Assembly (NCBI GenBank): GCA_034933285.1
Contig: JAYFNT010000012.1
Location: 62,001 to 126,000, forward strand
From: RPRC01 sp034933285
GTDB lineage: Bacteria > Desulfobacterota > Desulfuromonadia > Geobacterales > Geobacteraceae
Length of the DNA: 64,000 bases
Direction: 5' to 3'
In this document: positions 44,613 through 53,555 of the stretch, one piece after another
How the letters are laid out: each line of letters starts with the position of its first letter
Numbering within the stretch: position 1 is the first letter of the stretch
The notes under the pieces: generated by a model
Seen by the model: the letters and a program-made list of their open reading frames with translations, nothing else
The model's database searches: none
Told to the model about the DNA's origin: nothing
Translations under genes and position numbers: made by a program

Positions 44613-45638
44613 ATGTCAGAGTTGCGCTGGGACCCTTTAAAGCGGCACTGGGTGATAATAGCTGCCGATCGAGGCAGAAAACCCAATGACTTTTTCGTTG
44701 AGCCTGAGCCCACACCGATGACCAGCTGCCCTTTCTGCTACGGGAACGAAGACAAGACGTCCCGTGAAATCTTCGCCATCCGGCCGTCAGGCCCTCCTGA
44801 TTCCCCCAACTGGCGGGTCAGGGTGATTCCCAACAAATATCCGGTTCTGCGGGTCGAGGGTGAGCTCAAGAGCCGCGGGCACGGCCTTTATGACGTCATG
44901 AACGGCATTGGCGCCCATGAGATAATTATCGAGACTCCCGACCATGAAAAAGGGATGGCTGACCTGTCGGTGGATGAGCTGATCGACGTTTTCACTGCTT
45001 ACCGTGCCCGTCTCCTTGATTTGCGCCAGGACATCCGGCTCCGTTACATGGTTCTGTTCAAGAACTACGGGGTCAGGGCGGGTGCTGCCCTCAGCCATTC
45101 CCACAGCCAGCTGATCGCTGTTCCCCTTGTTCCCCCACTGGTTGTCACCGAACTGCATGCGTGCCGCGAATTCTTCGATGTGAGGGGCCGCTGCATCATG
45201 TGCGACATCATCGACTTCGAACTCCGTGCAGGCGAAAGAGTTGTCAGGGAATTTCCCGACTATGTGGTTCTTGCTCCCTTTGCTTCCTGTCTTCCATTCG
45301 AGCTGAGGCTTTATCCCAGGTTTCACAGCCACGAATTTTCCCTGCTGGAAGACGAACAGCTGGTCGGCCTTGCGGTTGCAATGAAGGACATGCTCCTGCG
45401 TCTCAGGGAAGTCCTCAATAACCCGGCATACAACTTCATAATCCATACTGCTCCTTCTCAACTTCCGCGACCGGGTCGGCCGGACTTCTGGAGCTCCATC
45501 GAGTACGACTTCCACTGGCATATTGAACTGGTTCCGCGGATAACCGAGATTGCCGGCTTTGAATGGGGGTCCGGCTTCCATATAAATCCCATTCCTCCCG
45601 AAGATGCGGCTGCTTTCCTGCGAAAAGTTTCCCCCTGA
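44613..45638 (+). CDS. galT: Galactose-1-phosphate uridylyltransferase (GalT family)
   Basis: A 341-residue HIT-superfamily enzyme. Zinc cysteines in SCPFCYGNE, the active-site HSHSQLIAVP in ALSHSHSQ (canonical HPHGQ-like), and FHWHIELVPR near the C-terminus. GGGAGG precedes the ATG. GalT exchanges UMP between UDP-glucose and galactose-1-phosphate; in archaea and anaerobes this deep branch may use other sugar-1-phosphates. Position between GH57 and glgA suggests a role in feeding glucose phosphate pools. Confidence 0.9.
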   Translation: MSELRWDPLKRHWVIIAADRGRKPNDFFVEPEPTPMTSCPFCYGNEDKTSREIFAIRPSGPPDSPNWRVRVIPNKYPVLRVEGELKSRGHGLYDVMNGIGAHEIIIETPDHEKGMADLSVDELIDVFTAYRARLLDLRQDIRLRYMVLFKNYGVRAGAALSHSHSQLIAVPLVPPLVVTELHACREFFDVRGRCIMCDIIDFELRAGERVVREFPDYVVLAPFASCLPFELRLYPRFHSHEFSLLEDEQLVGLAVAMKDMLLRLREVLNNPAYNFIIHTAPSQLPRPGRPDFWSSIEYDFHWHIELVPRITEIAGFEWGSGFHINPIPPEDAAAFLRKVSP

Positions 45639-45677
45639 CGTTTTTTCGCTGCAGATTGCCTTGGGGGGAGGATGGTT

Positions 45678-45707
45678 TTGACAAAGGGACGCGGTTTGGA
45701 TTATATA
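45678..45707 (+). promoter_or_regulatory. Sigma-70-type promoter upstream of glgA
   Basis: TTGACA (45678-45683), 18-bp spacer, TATATA (45702-45707), about 73 bp before the glgA ATG. It suggests glgA can be transcribed independently of galT. Confidence 0.55.
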
Positions 45708-45779
45708 GATGCAGGGTGTTTGCATGTGCCGAATATCATTCGCCAGGTTGATCGACATTATTAGGACAAAGGATATATA

Positions 45780-47228
45780 ATGAAAATTTTATATGTTGCA
45801 TCTGAGGTTGCGCCCTTTGCCAAGACCGGGGGGCTGGCCGATGTGGTCGGGGCTCTCCCCAAGGCGATGAAGAAGAGAGGTCACGATGCCCGCATCATCA
45901 TGCCCCTCTACAAGTGTGTGGAAAGCGGGGGATTTACCATAAAGAAAGCCAGAAAAGGGGTGGAAATACCACTGGCCGGCTCCGTGCAGAAGGGAATGCT
46001 GAGACAGACGACACTGCATGACATCCCGGTCTACCTGCTGGAAAACAAGGATTATTACAACCGCTCTTTCCTCTACGGCGCCCCGGAGGGTGATTATCCG
46101 GACAATGCGCAGCGTTTCGGTTTTTTCTGCCATGCGGTGGTTGATCTTCTGAAACGGCTGGATTTCAGGCCGGACATCATCCACTGCAATGACTGGCAGA
46201 CGGCGCTCATCCCTGCGCTGATACGATACGGGCATGATGGCGACCCGTTTTTCATGAAAACCGCCATAGTCTACACGATACACAATCTTGCCTACCAGGG
46301 AATTTTCGAACGAAGCGCTCTTGCGGACCTGGGGATCGACGACTCCTATTTCACTGTCGACAGGATGGAATATTATGGCAAGGTGAACCTGATGAAAGGC
46401 GGCATCCTTGCTTCCGATATTGTGAACACGGTTTCCGACACCTACTGCCAGGAAATCCAGTCCGAAGAAATGGGCTGCGGTCTAGAGGGCGTATTGAGGC
46501 AACGTGGCCGGGATCTTTACGGGATACTGAACGGAATCGATTACGAGGAATGGGATCCTGCCATCGACCCTGCCATTTTCAGGAACTTTTCGGTTTCCGC
46601 CCGTACCGGCAAAGCCGCAAACAAGAAGGGCCTGCAAAAGCTCCTCGGCCTGGAGCAGAAGCAGGATGTCCCCCTCATCGCAATGATTACCAGGCTGACT
46701 GCGCAGAAGGGCTTCGATCTGGTGGAGAAGCTGATGCCGAAGTTTGCGAAAGAGAACCTGCAGTTGGTGATACTGGGTACAGGCGACGAGAAATATATGA
46801 AAATGCTAGGCGAATTCAGGGACCAGAGAGCTGCCAACATATCCATCAATCTTTCGTTCGATCCGGTCATGGCCCGGAAAATTTACGCGGCGAGTGACAT
46901 GTTCCTGATGCCGTCCCACTATGAGCCCTGCGGACTGGGGCAACTCATCGCCTTCCGTTACGGGTCGGTCCCCATAGTGCGCAAGACCGGCGGACTTGCC
47001 GACACTGTCTTCGATGCCAGGGAAGGAGTACGTGAGCCCAACGGGTTTTCCTTTGACGAGTACACTGCTGATTCCTGCTGGGGTGCCATATCCAGGGCTC
47101 TTGAGTCATTCGCGGACAGGAAATCATGGGACAGGATTGTCCGGAGCGGAATGCATTCCGATAATTCCTGGGAGAATTCGGCCGGAGAATACGAAGGGCT
47201 TTATGACAAGGCACTGAAGAAACTTTAG
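45780..47228 (+). CDS. glgA: Glycogen synthase GlgA
   Basis: A 482-residue GT5 enzyme using ADP-glucose to extend alpha-1,4-glucan. The N-terminal substrate motif KTGGLADVVGALPKAM, HCNDWQTALIP, NTVSDTYCQEI, GIDYEEWDP, and the C-terminal nucleotide-sugar motif PSHYEPCGLGQLIA with RKTGGLADTV are all present and in family positions. Length is standard. AGGA lies upstream of ATG, and an own promoter is visible. It is followed after 10 bp by a small acidic ORF and then a terminator. Confidence 0.95.
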   Translation: MKILYVASEVAPFAKTGGLADVVGALPKAMKKRGHDARIIMPLYKCVESGGFTIKKARKGVEIPLAGSVQKGMLRQTTLHDIPVYLLENKDYYNRSFLYGAPEGDYPDNAQRFGFFCHAVVDLLKRLDFRPDIIHCNDWQTALIPALIRYGHDGDPFFMKTAIVYTIHNLAYQGIFERSALADLGIDDSYFTVDRMEYYGKVNLMKGGILASDIVNTVSDTYCQEIQSEEMGCGLEGVLRQRGRDLYGILNGIDYEEWDPAIDPAIFRNFSVSARTGKAANKKGLQKLLGLEQKQDVPLIAMITRLTAQKGFDLVEKLMPKFAKENLQLVILGTGDEKYMKMLGEFRDQRAANISINLSFDPVMARKIYAASDMFLMPSHYEPCGLGQLIAFRYGSVPIVRKTGGLADTVFDAREGVREPNGFSFDEYTADSCWGAISRALESFADRKSWDRIVRSGMHSDNSWENSAGEYEGLYDKALKKL

Positions 47229-47238
47229 CGAGGAATGC

Positions 47239-47400
47239 ATGGCGGCCGGACCGGAAGAATATGATGAACTGGCGAAGGAGATCCGCAACCTTCTGAAACA
47301 GAACCAGCGCTTTCTGCAGAGAGTGATGGAGGAGGATTTCGAGCCTGAGGAAGGCGAGGAGGAAACGGAGATCGCGCCGGAGGATTTCGAAGAGCTGTAA
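47239..47400 (+). CDS. Small acidic protein (53 aa) coupled to glgA
   Basis: ATG 47239 with GAGGA 4-8 bp upstream, 10 bp after the glgA stop, ending TAA at 47400. The N-terminal part is an amphipathic helix (ELAKEIRNLLKQNQRFLQRV) and the C-terminal half is strongly acidic (about 13 Glu/Asp of the last 22). No family recognised. Tight coupling suggests a partner or regulator of glycogen synthase. Confidence 0.6.
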   Translation: MAAGPEEYDELAKEIRNLLKQNQRFLQRVMEEDFEPEEGEEETEIAPEDFEEL

Positions 47401-47426
47401 ACAGCTGGTTGCAGGCTTGTATTTCA

Positions 47427-47475
47427 AAAGGGGTGGGCCCGGGGATTGTTTTTCCGAAGGGCTTGCCCTTTTTTT
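47427..47475 (+). terminator. Intrinsic terminator of the glycogen operon
   Basis: AAGGGG..GGGCCC near 47427-47440 can pair, with internal loops, with GGGC..GCCCTT near 47459-47470, followed by seven T (47469-47475). It follows the small acidic ORF. Confidence 0.6.
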
Positions 47476-47697
47476 ATCACCATGGCTGAACGCTTGAAAC
47501 ATACGGGCAGGCAACACGCATTCATATAGCTGATTGTTTTGATAAATAATATGATAACCTTCTTGATAAAATTCGTGCTAAAATCATGGCGTAGAACTAG
47601 GAGTCCGGCTTTGAAGATGGAGTGCTCCGGAAATGAGGATATTCGCGAGAGAAAAAGTGTAACAACGTTAAAGCGAGTAAGGAGAGAGGAGCAAAAA

Positions 47698-48273
47698 ATG
47701 AAAAGACTGGTTTTGATGGTAGCAATGCTAATCACGACAATTGCGTTATACGGTCTGGATGTACAGGCGGCAGGCTTTCCGTACAGTAAGGTGATTGAAG
47801 TCCCGGGTGCAAGCAAAGAACAGGTTTTGGAAAAATTGAGGACTTGGTCCGGCAACTATGCCGATACCTATAATGTCGATGATAAAACCGGCACTGTCAC
47901 TTCAACCGGAGTAATAACCTACCCTTCGCCACCGATTGACCGCATTCAGTACACTATAGCATTTGAAATGAAAAACACGGTTCAGGGCGGCAAGGACACC
48001 GTCACGTTTGACAAAGTTGTCCTGAAATCCCCTACGACCTATATGCTGGAAAGCGGGGAGAAAGTTGCCGGAGTGTCCGTTCCTGTGAAAGATGAAAGAG
48101 ACATTGCGGCTGCTACCAACAGGCTGAATTATGTTGCGGACAACCTGGAAACTTATCTGCAAGGGAAAAGCACTGTAGCGTGCCCGCTGGTGAAATGCCC
48201 CGAATGCCCGGTATTGGGCACGACTTCGGAAGAACTGAAAGGACATATGAAAGAACACATGAAAACAGAGTAG
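47698..48273 (+). CDS. Exported DUF4468-like protein with a C2H2 finger-like tail
   Basis: A 191-residue protein. ATG 47698 is preceded by GGAG and starts a signal peptide (about 1-24). Residues about 26-155 resemble the DUF4468 TBP-like fold (FPYSKVIEVPGASKEQVLEK, then TVTSTGVITY). The last 25 residues have C167 and C170 (CPEC), a 12-residue gap, then H183 and H187 (HMKEH), i.e. exactly C-x2-C-x12-H-x3-H. A metal-binding finger on an exported protein is unusual. The upstream DNA is more AT-rich than average. Function unknown. Confidence 0.75.
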   Translation: MKRLVLMVAMLITTIALYGLDVQAAGFPYSKVIEVPGASKEQVLEKLRTWSGNYADTYNVDDKTGTVTSTGVITYPSPPIDRIQYTIAFEMKNTVQGGKDTVTFDKVVLKSPTTYMLESGEKVAGVSVPVKDERDIAAATNRLNYVADNLETYLQGKSTVACPLVKCPECPVLGTTSEELKGHMKEHMKTE

Positions 48274-48618
48274 TGTGGAGAGCCTGTTTCTGGGATGAGA
48301 TCTCCCAGAGAGGATGATATGGATGGGTGGTGAAGCATAATAACGACGAGAGTTGCACCAGCCAGACAGCTGCGCGAAGTCCCTGCCAGGAAGCAGGGAC
48401 TTTTTTTATTCGGTTGCCTGATGCCGGCCGGGGGCTGTAAGCCTCTTCATTTATCATGTGGGTTTGAAAATTCGGGATATCCGTGCATAATTGTCAGTGC
48501 ATTTCAACATGTTCCGGAAGAACATATGATGCCGGGAAATCTTTCAACATATGTGGCTGTTGCGCCCGGAGCACTCGATAACAAACCGCCGAATCACATC
48601 GGTTGAGGTGCAAGTCAC
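48274..48618. other. Intergenic stretch with a strong terminator
   Basis: After the DUF4468-like gene there is a hairpin CTGGGA..TCCCAG (about 48291-48309), then the terminator at 48376-48407. The remaining 200 bp up to the carotenoid oxygenase hold no gene; a -35/-10 pair could not be fixed. Confidence 0.5.
48376..48407 (+). terminator. Intrinsic terminator of the DUF4468-like gene
   Basis: AAGTCCCTGC (48376-48385) pairs with GCAGGGACTT (48393-48402), 6-7-base loop, followed by a T-run to 48406. Confidence 0.85.
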
Positions 48619-50178
48619 ATGCTCTCGCGACGCGACTTCCTTCATCTGGCAGCGGGTGCCGGCATTTCGCTGGCCTTGCCGGGGTGCACTTCAAGCCCTC
48701 CGCTACGTCGGGACACGTTCCCCGATTTCGGCGGCCCGGACCAGCCGTACCTGGGGCTTGCCACATCCATGCGCCAGGAGCACGATTATGAGGCAGTGGT
48801 GGAGGGAAAAGTTCCCCACGAACTGCGCGGTACCTTCTACCGCATCGGCCCGGGACTATTCGACCGGGACGGCCTGCGCCGCCGCACCCTGCTTGACGGA
48901 GACGGCATGGTGCAGTCTTTCCTGTTCCACGACAGAGGGGTGCGCTACCGGAACAGGTTCGTGCGGACGAAGCGTTTCGTTGAAGAGGAGGCGGCGGGCA
49001 GGTTCCTGTATCCGACCTGGTGCACGCAGGCGCCGGGCGGCCTGTTGGCCAATTTCTGGCGCGCAGGAGAGGTAACCAGTCAGGCGAGCGTCACAGTGTA
49101 TCGGGTCAATGGCCGCCTCTACGCTTTTGACGAAGGAAGTCTCCCCTACGAACTGGACCCGGTTAATTTGGCCACGGTGGGAGAAACCAGTTTCGGCCTG
49201 CCGCGGGACTTGACCGTTTACGCGGCGCATTCAAAGGTTGATGGACAAAACGGCGACTGGCTTCATTTCGGCATCCACTTCGGCCCTGATCCGACGCTTC
49301 ATGTCACCATTTTTGACCATGGGGTGAAGCTGTCCGGCCATCGTTCCTTCCCCTTGCCCCGCCATGTCTACATGCATGACTGGTTCGTGACCGACCGCTG
49401 GCTGGTGTTCAACTTCCAGCCGCTGGAGATTCACGTCTGGGGCTTTCTCCTGGGCTTGAGGAGCATGGCCGACTCCCTTCGCTGGAATCCAGGTACGGGA
49501 AACATCCTGATGCTACTGGAGAGGACGGGAGATGCAGTTCCTGTTTACATCGAGACAAAGGCCCGATTCATGTGGCACTCAGTGAATGCATATGCACGTA
49601 AAGGAGAAATAATCGCTGATTTCGTCGGCTACGACAATCCAGACCATCTCATCGGCCGGGATTCCGCCGCGTTTGCCATCATGCGGGGCGAGAAGGGGAG
49701 GCATGAATCCACGGGAATGCTTCGGCGTTATGTGATCGATCCGGCACGAAAGAGCGTCGCCGAGGAGTTGATAGGCGGTTCGAATTCCGAATGGCCCAGG
49801 ATTAATGAACATCACCGCTGTCACGGCTACCGTTTCGCCTATATCGCCCGGGAACGGCCGGGGGAATTTTTCTGGTCCGGGATTTCCAGGGTCGATACGA
49901 CCACCGGGGCGATCAGCGCCTTTGAATTCGTGAGCAAGGAATACTGCAGCGAGCCGGTCTTCATTCCGATTCCCGGCAAGAGCTATGCTCCGGACGATCC
50001 CGAGGAGCCGGGGTGGGTTTTCACGGAAGTTTACGACAGCGGGAGTCGAACCAGCTACCTGGCCGTGCTGCGCGCTGACCGGCTGGCAGACGGCCCGGTT
50101 GCCAGGATACGGCTGTCACACCATGCGCCCTTCAGTTACCATGGCTGGTGGAGTGAAGCACTTCCAGGAAATCCATGA
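48619..50178 (+). CDS. Tat-exported lipoprotein of the carotenoid oxygenase family
   Basis: A 519-residue protein with a twin-arginine start (SRRDFLHL) and lipobox LALPGC (Cys24), so probably a folded periplasmic lipoprotein. The seven-blade propeller contains the four iron-binding histidines of carotenoid/stilbene cleavage oxygenases: H204 (YAAHSK), H253 (YMHDW), H320 (MWHSVN) and H508 (SYHGWW). Also GTFYRIGPG and LLDGDGMV at the N-terminus. Family members split double bonds with O2. An O2-using enzyme at the cell surface of a presumed anaerobe is odd; substrate unknown. Its 3' end overlaps the opposite Nudix gene by 47 bp. Confidence 0.88.
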   Translation: MLSRRDFLHLAAGAGISLALPGCTSSPPLRRDTFPDFGGPDQPYLGLATSMRQEHDYEAVVEGKVPHELRGTFYRIGPGLFDRDGLRRRTLLDGDGMVQSFLFHDRGVRYRNRFVRTKRFVEEEAAGRFLYPTWCTQAPGGLLANFWRAGEVTSQASVTVYRVNGRLYAFDEGSLPYELDPVNLATVGETSFGLPRDLTVYAAHSKVDGQNGDWLHFGIHFGPDPTLHVTIFDHGVKLSGHRSFPLPRHVYMHDWFVTDRWLVFNFQPLEIHVWGFLLGLRSMADSLRWNPGTGNILMLLERTGDAVPVYIETKARFMWHSVNAYARKGEIIADFVGYDNPDHLIGRDSAAFAIMRGEKGRHESTGMLRRYVIDPARKSVAEELIGGSNSEWPRINEHHRCHGYRFAYIARERPGEFFWSGISRVDTTTGAISAFEFVSKEYCSEPVFIPIPGKSYAPDDPEEPGWVFTEVYDSGSRTSYLAVLRADRLADGPVARIRLSHHAPFSYHGWWSEALPGNP

Positions 50179-50764
50179 CCAGCTGGTAGGTTAGTCCCCA
50201 GAGCACGGGCTCCCCGGGATGGGGCAGGGTTATGCACGGCCGGATCCAGTCCTGTCCGTCGAAACTGACCATCTTGTAGCCGTGGCGGGCGGGGTCCCGC
50301 AGATCTTCCAGTGAAACCCAGAACGACTCCTTGACTTCCTCGCTCATGAGACGGAATGGGCCGGTTTCCTCAGTGCGGTAGACGAAGCAGGACACATGCA
50401 CCGGAATGCGCGTGCCGGCGATATCTGAGAGGCGTCCGAGAAGGCGCGCATTTGCCAGGTCCAGCCCGATCTCCTCCAGCGTTTCCCTTTGTGCGGTGAC
50501 GCTGGCATGCCTGTCGCCGTTTTCCACCTTTCCGCCGGGAAAGCATATATGGCCGGACCAGGGATCATTGTCGTTGGCCGCCCGCTCAATGAACAGCAGG
50601 CGCGGGCCGGCCGGTCCGTCGCTTACGATGAGCGCCACTGCCGCGAGTGTCGCATCCACCGGCTCAAGCAAGCCGGGTGCATGTCCTGCAAGGGCCAGCT
50701 CTATTTCGTCCAGTGTCGTACTGATATTTTCCGGCAATTCTAAGTTCCTCCGAAACCACGTCAT
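50132..50764 (-). CDS. Nudix hydrolase, CoA-pyrophosphatase-like
   Basis: A 210-residue Nudix protein. The box is GGKVENGDRHASVTAQRETLEEIGLD, whose catalytic REXXEEXG is intact (RETLEEIG) while the leading Glu of the consensus is replaced, as in NudL-type members. FIERAANDNDPWSGHICFPGG matches the NudL/NUDT7-8 pattern around the upstream UPF0035 motif. Predicted substrate: CoA or other nucleoside diphosphate derivatives. It overlaps the 3' end of the carotenoid oxygenase gene tail-to-tail. Confidence 0.85.
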   Translation of the reverse strand: MTWFRRNLELPENISTTLDEIELALAGHAPGLLEPVDATLAAVALIVSDGPAGPRLLFIERAANDNDPWSGHICFPGGKVENGDRHASVTAQRETLEEIGLDLANARLLGRLSDIAGTRIPVHVSCFVYRTEETGPFRLMSEEVKESFWVSLEDLRDPARHGYKMVSFDGQDWIRPCITLPHPGEPVLWGLTYQLVMDFLEVLHSTSHGN

Positions 50765-50825
50765 AAACGGTTACCATACTACCCTTTACGAACTTTTCTG
50801 GCAACCCTTTGCAGCGGGATTGCCT

Positions 50826-50854
50826 TTGACAAAATGTGCCCTTTCCGCTAGGTT
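50826..50854 (+). promoter_or_regulatory. Sigma-70-type promoter of the M16 gene
   Basis: TTGACA (50826-50831), 17-bp spacer, TAGGTT (50849-50854), about 63 bp before the ATG at 50917. Confidence 0.45.
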
Positions 50855-50916
50855 GAGATGAGCAATTCGTTTCAATTTCTCAATCAACACAGATATTTTC
50901 CGTATCCGGAGGTTTC

Positions 50917-52239
50917 ATGATCAGTTGTCACAGGAAAGTCCTGCCTAACGGGCTCCGTCTGATGGTTGCCCGTCTGCCCCATCTCCACTGCGCAGAGATC
51001 GCCATCTACCTGAAGGTCGGCGGCCGGCATGACCCGGTCGGCAAGGAAGGGCTTTCCCATTTCCTGGAACACATGCTTTTCCGCGGAACCGGTGATTATG
51101 CCACCACCCTCGAACTGGAAACAGCCTTCGAATCCCTGGGCGGCAGCGTGAATGCGGCCACTGACGCTGATTCCACCTGTTTTTATTCCCGCATACATCC
51201 ACGTCACGCAAATGAGGGAATAAGGATATTCGCCTCCATGCTGCAGCGGCCGACCCTTGCCGGAATCGAGGTGGAGAAGCGAATAATCACGGAAGAGGCC
51301 CTCGAAGACACTAATGAAAACGGTGAGGACATAAACACCGACAACCTTTCAAGCAAACTCCTGTGGCCGGACCATCCCCTGGGAATGCCGACCGTGGGCA
51401 CCCTGCGCAGCATCGCCGCATTTACGGAACAGGACCTCAGGGATCACATGGCCAGGTATTATGTGCCTGGCAACGCGGTCGTCGCGGTTGCAGGGGATGT
51501 GGACCCGGATGCCTTCTTTTCGGCCTGCGAGCTTTCGTTCGGCAATTGGCGCGGCCAACCTTCTCCCGAGTCTTTACCGGTCAGTGATGTTCAGGACAGT
51601 CCGGCTTCCCTGTTTGTCAAGGATCCGGACAGCCAGGCTGCGCTGCAGTTTGCCTTCCGCGGCTATGGCAGGCATGACCGGAGAATCATGCCTGTACGGC
51701 TGATACGCCGCATCCTCTGCGGGGGCGGAAGTTCCAGACTCCTCATGTCGCTGCGTGAAGGGCTGGGGATTGCCTATTCGGTCAATGCAGGCATTTCCGC
51801 CTATGAAGAAACCGGATGTTTTGCCGTTGATCTCGCCACTGCCCCTGATAATCTCTGCCTGGCAGTGGAGGAGGTCCTCAAGGAAACACTTCGGATTGCA
51901 AGCGAGCCGATCGGGGAAGATGAGCTGGAAAGGGTGAAGCGCGGCTACTTTTTCGACCTGGAATACAGCAGGGACTCAACTTACGAGATAGGGGTGCGCT
52001 ATGGTTGGGGCGAACTGATGGATATGCGGAGCGATATAGAACAGGACCAGGAGGAGAGCGCTGCAGTGACCAGGGATACGATTCTCGATACTGCCCGCGA
52101 CCTGTTTGCCCCGTCCAACCTGAACCTTGTGGTTGTGGGCCCGTGGAAGGCCGCGGCCAGGCGGAAGGCGGAAAAACTTTTGCGCAGATATGAAGAAGAG
52201 TTTTCCCGCTCCTGTGGGAAACCTGCTGCAGGCAGCTGA
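50917..52239 (+). CDS. M16 zinc peptidase (mitochondrial-processing-peptidase-like)
   Basis: A 440-residue cytosolic insulinase-family peptidase without signal peptide. Zinc site HFLEH (H48, E51, H52) and downstream Glu in EEALEDTNENGEDI; second lobe with LREGLGIAYSVNAG. This resembles the single-gene YmxG/PqqL-like peptidases found near housekeeping genes. GGAGG lies 5 bp before ATG. Third M16 protein in this window, distinct from the exported pair at 17.6-20.5 kb. Confidence 0.9.
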   Translation: MISCHRKVLPNGLRLMVARLPHLHCAEIAIYLKVGGRHDPVGKEGLSHFLEHMLFRGTGDYATTLELETAFESLGGSVNAATDADSTCFYSRIHPRHANEGIRIFASMLQRPTLAGIEVEKRIITEEALEDTNENGEDINTDNLSSKLLWPDHPLGMPTVGTLRSIAAFTEQDLRDHMARYYVPGNAVVAVAGDVDPDAFFSACELSFGNWRGQPSPESLPVSDVQDSPASLFVKDPDSQAALQFAFRGYGRHDRRIMPVRLIRRILCGGGSSRLLMSLREGLGIAYSVNAGISAYEETGCFAVDLATAPDNLCLAVEEVLKETLRIASEPIGEDELERVKRGYFFDLEYSRDSTYEIGVRYGWGELMDMRSDIEQDQEESAAVTRDTILDTARDLFAPSNLNLVVVGPWKAAARRKAEKLLRRYEEEFSRSCGKPAAGS

Positions 52240-52364
52240 TCCCTGCTGGTGTGAACGTGGTTTCGGGGTAGAATAGTCATGATGCTTACGTAACCGCTTG
52301 GCCGGCGATATTGCCCTGCATTACACCGACCGACATCAGACTTGCACTGGAAGAGGACTTTACC

Positions 52365-53246
52365 ATGCGCGTTTTCATCGCAGGAGGCACAGGTTTCGTT
52401 GGCGGCCACTTGCGGTGCTCTCTTCTTGAAGCGGGCCACGAACTGCTCGTGCTGACCCATCGCAGGCACGTCAGCCAGGAGCCGGGGGTCGAGCAGGTGG
52501 AAGGAGATATAACCAGGCCGGAAAGTTATTCCCCCGCGTTCCGCGGGTGCGACGCTGTCATCAACCTTGTAGGGATCATCCGTGAGTTCCCCCGGAGAGG
52601 GGTCACCTTCGAACGCCTTCACGTGAGGGCAACACGCGGGCTTCTGAAGGCTGCCCGGGAGACAGGAGTGAAAAGGTATCTTCAGATGTCGGCCCTGGGT
52701 TCGAGGACTGACGCTGTCTCCATCTATCACAGGACGAAATACCGCGCCGAGGAGGAGGTGCGGCTTTCGGGGCTCGACTGGACCATTTTCCGGCCGTCGG
52801 TCATATTCGGCCCAAAGGACGACTTCATCAACAGGCTGGCCGGTATGATCAAAAGCTTGCCGTTCGTGCCGGTTATCGGAGATGGTTGCTACCGCCTGCA
52901 GCCAATAGACGGCGGCGATGTGGCCCGCTGTTTCCGGATGTCTCTGGAAATGCCCGAAACCATAGGCAAGACATATGAACTGTGCGGCCGCGACTGCCTG
53001 ACATACCTTGAGCTGATACAAACCATAGGCACGGCGCAGGGCAAGCGATGTGTTCGAACTTTTTCCCTGCCGCTTGGCTTGATTGAAGCAGTTACCCCCT
53101 TTCTTCAGCGGTTTCCATCCTACCCGGTCACCATGGACCAGATTAAAATGCTTGTGGAAGATAATGTGTGCGATTGCACCTGGCGGGAAACTTTCCGATT
53201 CGATCCCGTGGGCCTGGAAGAGGGGATCAGGGTTTACCTGGGATGA
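52365..53246 (+). CDS. Atypical SDR (NDUFA9/complex I-assembly-like) Rossmann protein
   Basis: A 293-residue protein. ATG 52365 begins the Rossmann motif MRVFIAGGTGFVGGHL. The family signature YLQMSALGSR, YHRTKYRAEEEV and FRPSVIFGPKDDF point to the atypical SDR a5 group (NDUFA9-like, also called complex I NAD(P)-binding protein). These bind NAD(P)H without established catalysis. The upstream in-frame ATG-free extension to 52311 is not needed. The next small ORF starts in its stop codon (ATGA). Confidence 0.88.
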   Translation: MRVFIAGGTGFVGGHLRCSLLEAGHELLVLTHRRHVSQEPGVEQVEGDITRPESYSPAFRGCDAVINLVGIIREFPRRGVTFERLHVRATRGLLKAARETGVKRYLQMSALGSRTDAVSIYHRTKYRAEEEVRLSGLDWTIFRPSVIFGPKDDFINRLAGMIKSLPFVPVIGDGCYRLQPIDGGDVARCFRMSLEMPETIGKTYELCGRDCLTYLELIQTIGTAQGKRCVRTFSLPLGLIEAVTPFLQRFPSYPVTMDQIKMLVEDNVCDCTWRETFRFDPVGLEEGIRVYLG

Positions 53247-53374
53247 GTTATGGCAGTAATGAAGAAATCCGTTGTTTCATGAGTTGCCTGGACGGTTTGC
53301 CATGGGAGGGTGCTCAAGCCGGGAATGACTTGTCAACCGCCTGGACGTTTGACGTTTACGAAAAAATGATGTAA
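53243..53374 (+). CDS. Possible small protein (43 aa) overlapping the SDR stop
   Basis: The ATG overlaps the SDR stop as ATGA, and 43 codons run to TAA at 53374. Composition is plausible (SCLDGLPWEGA, TAWTFDVYEKMM) with two Cys. No ribosome site other than coupling. No family recognised; could be chance. Confidence 0.3.
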   Translation: MSYGSNEEIRCFMSCLDGLPWEGAQAGNDLSTAWTFDVYEKMM

Positions 53375-53555
53375 TGTACAAGCCTCAACCAGCAAAAACC
53401 ACATAATGCCCGCAGGTCGGGCCTCCGCCGATTCCACGCGACCTCCCGCCACACGTCACCTTTACCGCAGATCCACTATCAGGAAAACTTGCGAACATCA
53501 GCGTACCAGGGAAGTACATGCCGTGCGGCGGTTCCCATCTGCCCGGAGGTAGACA

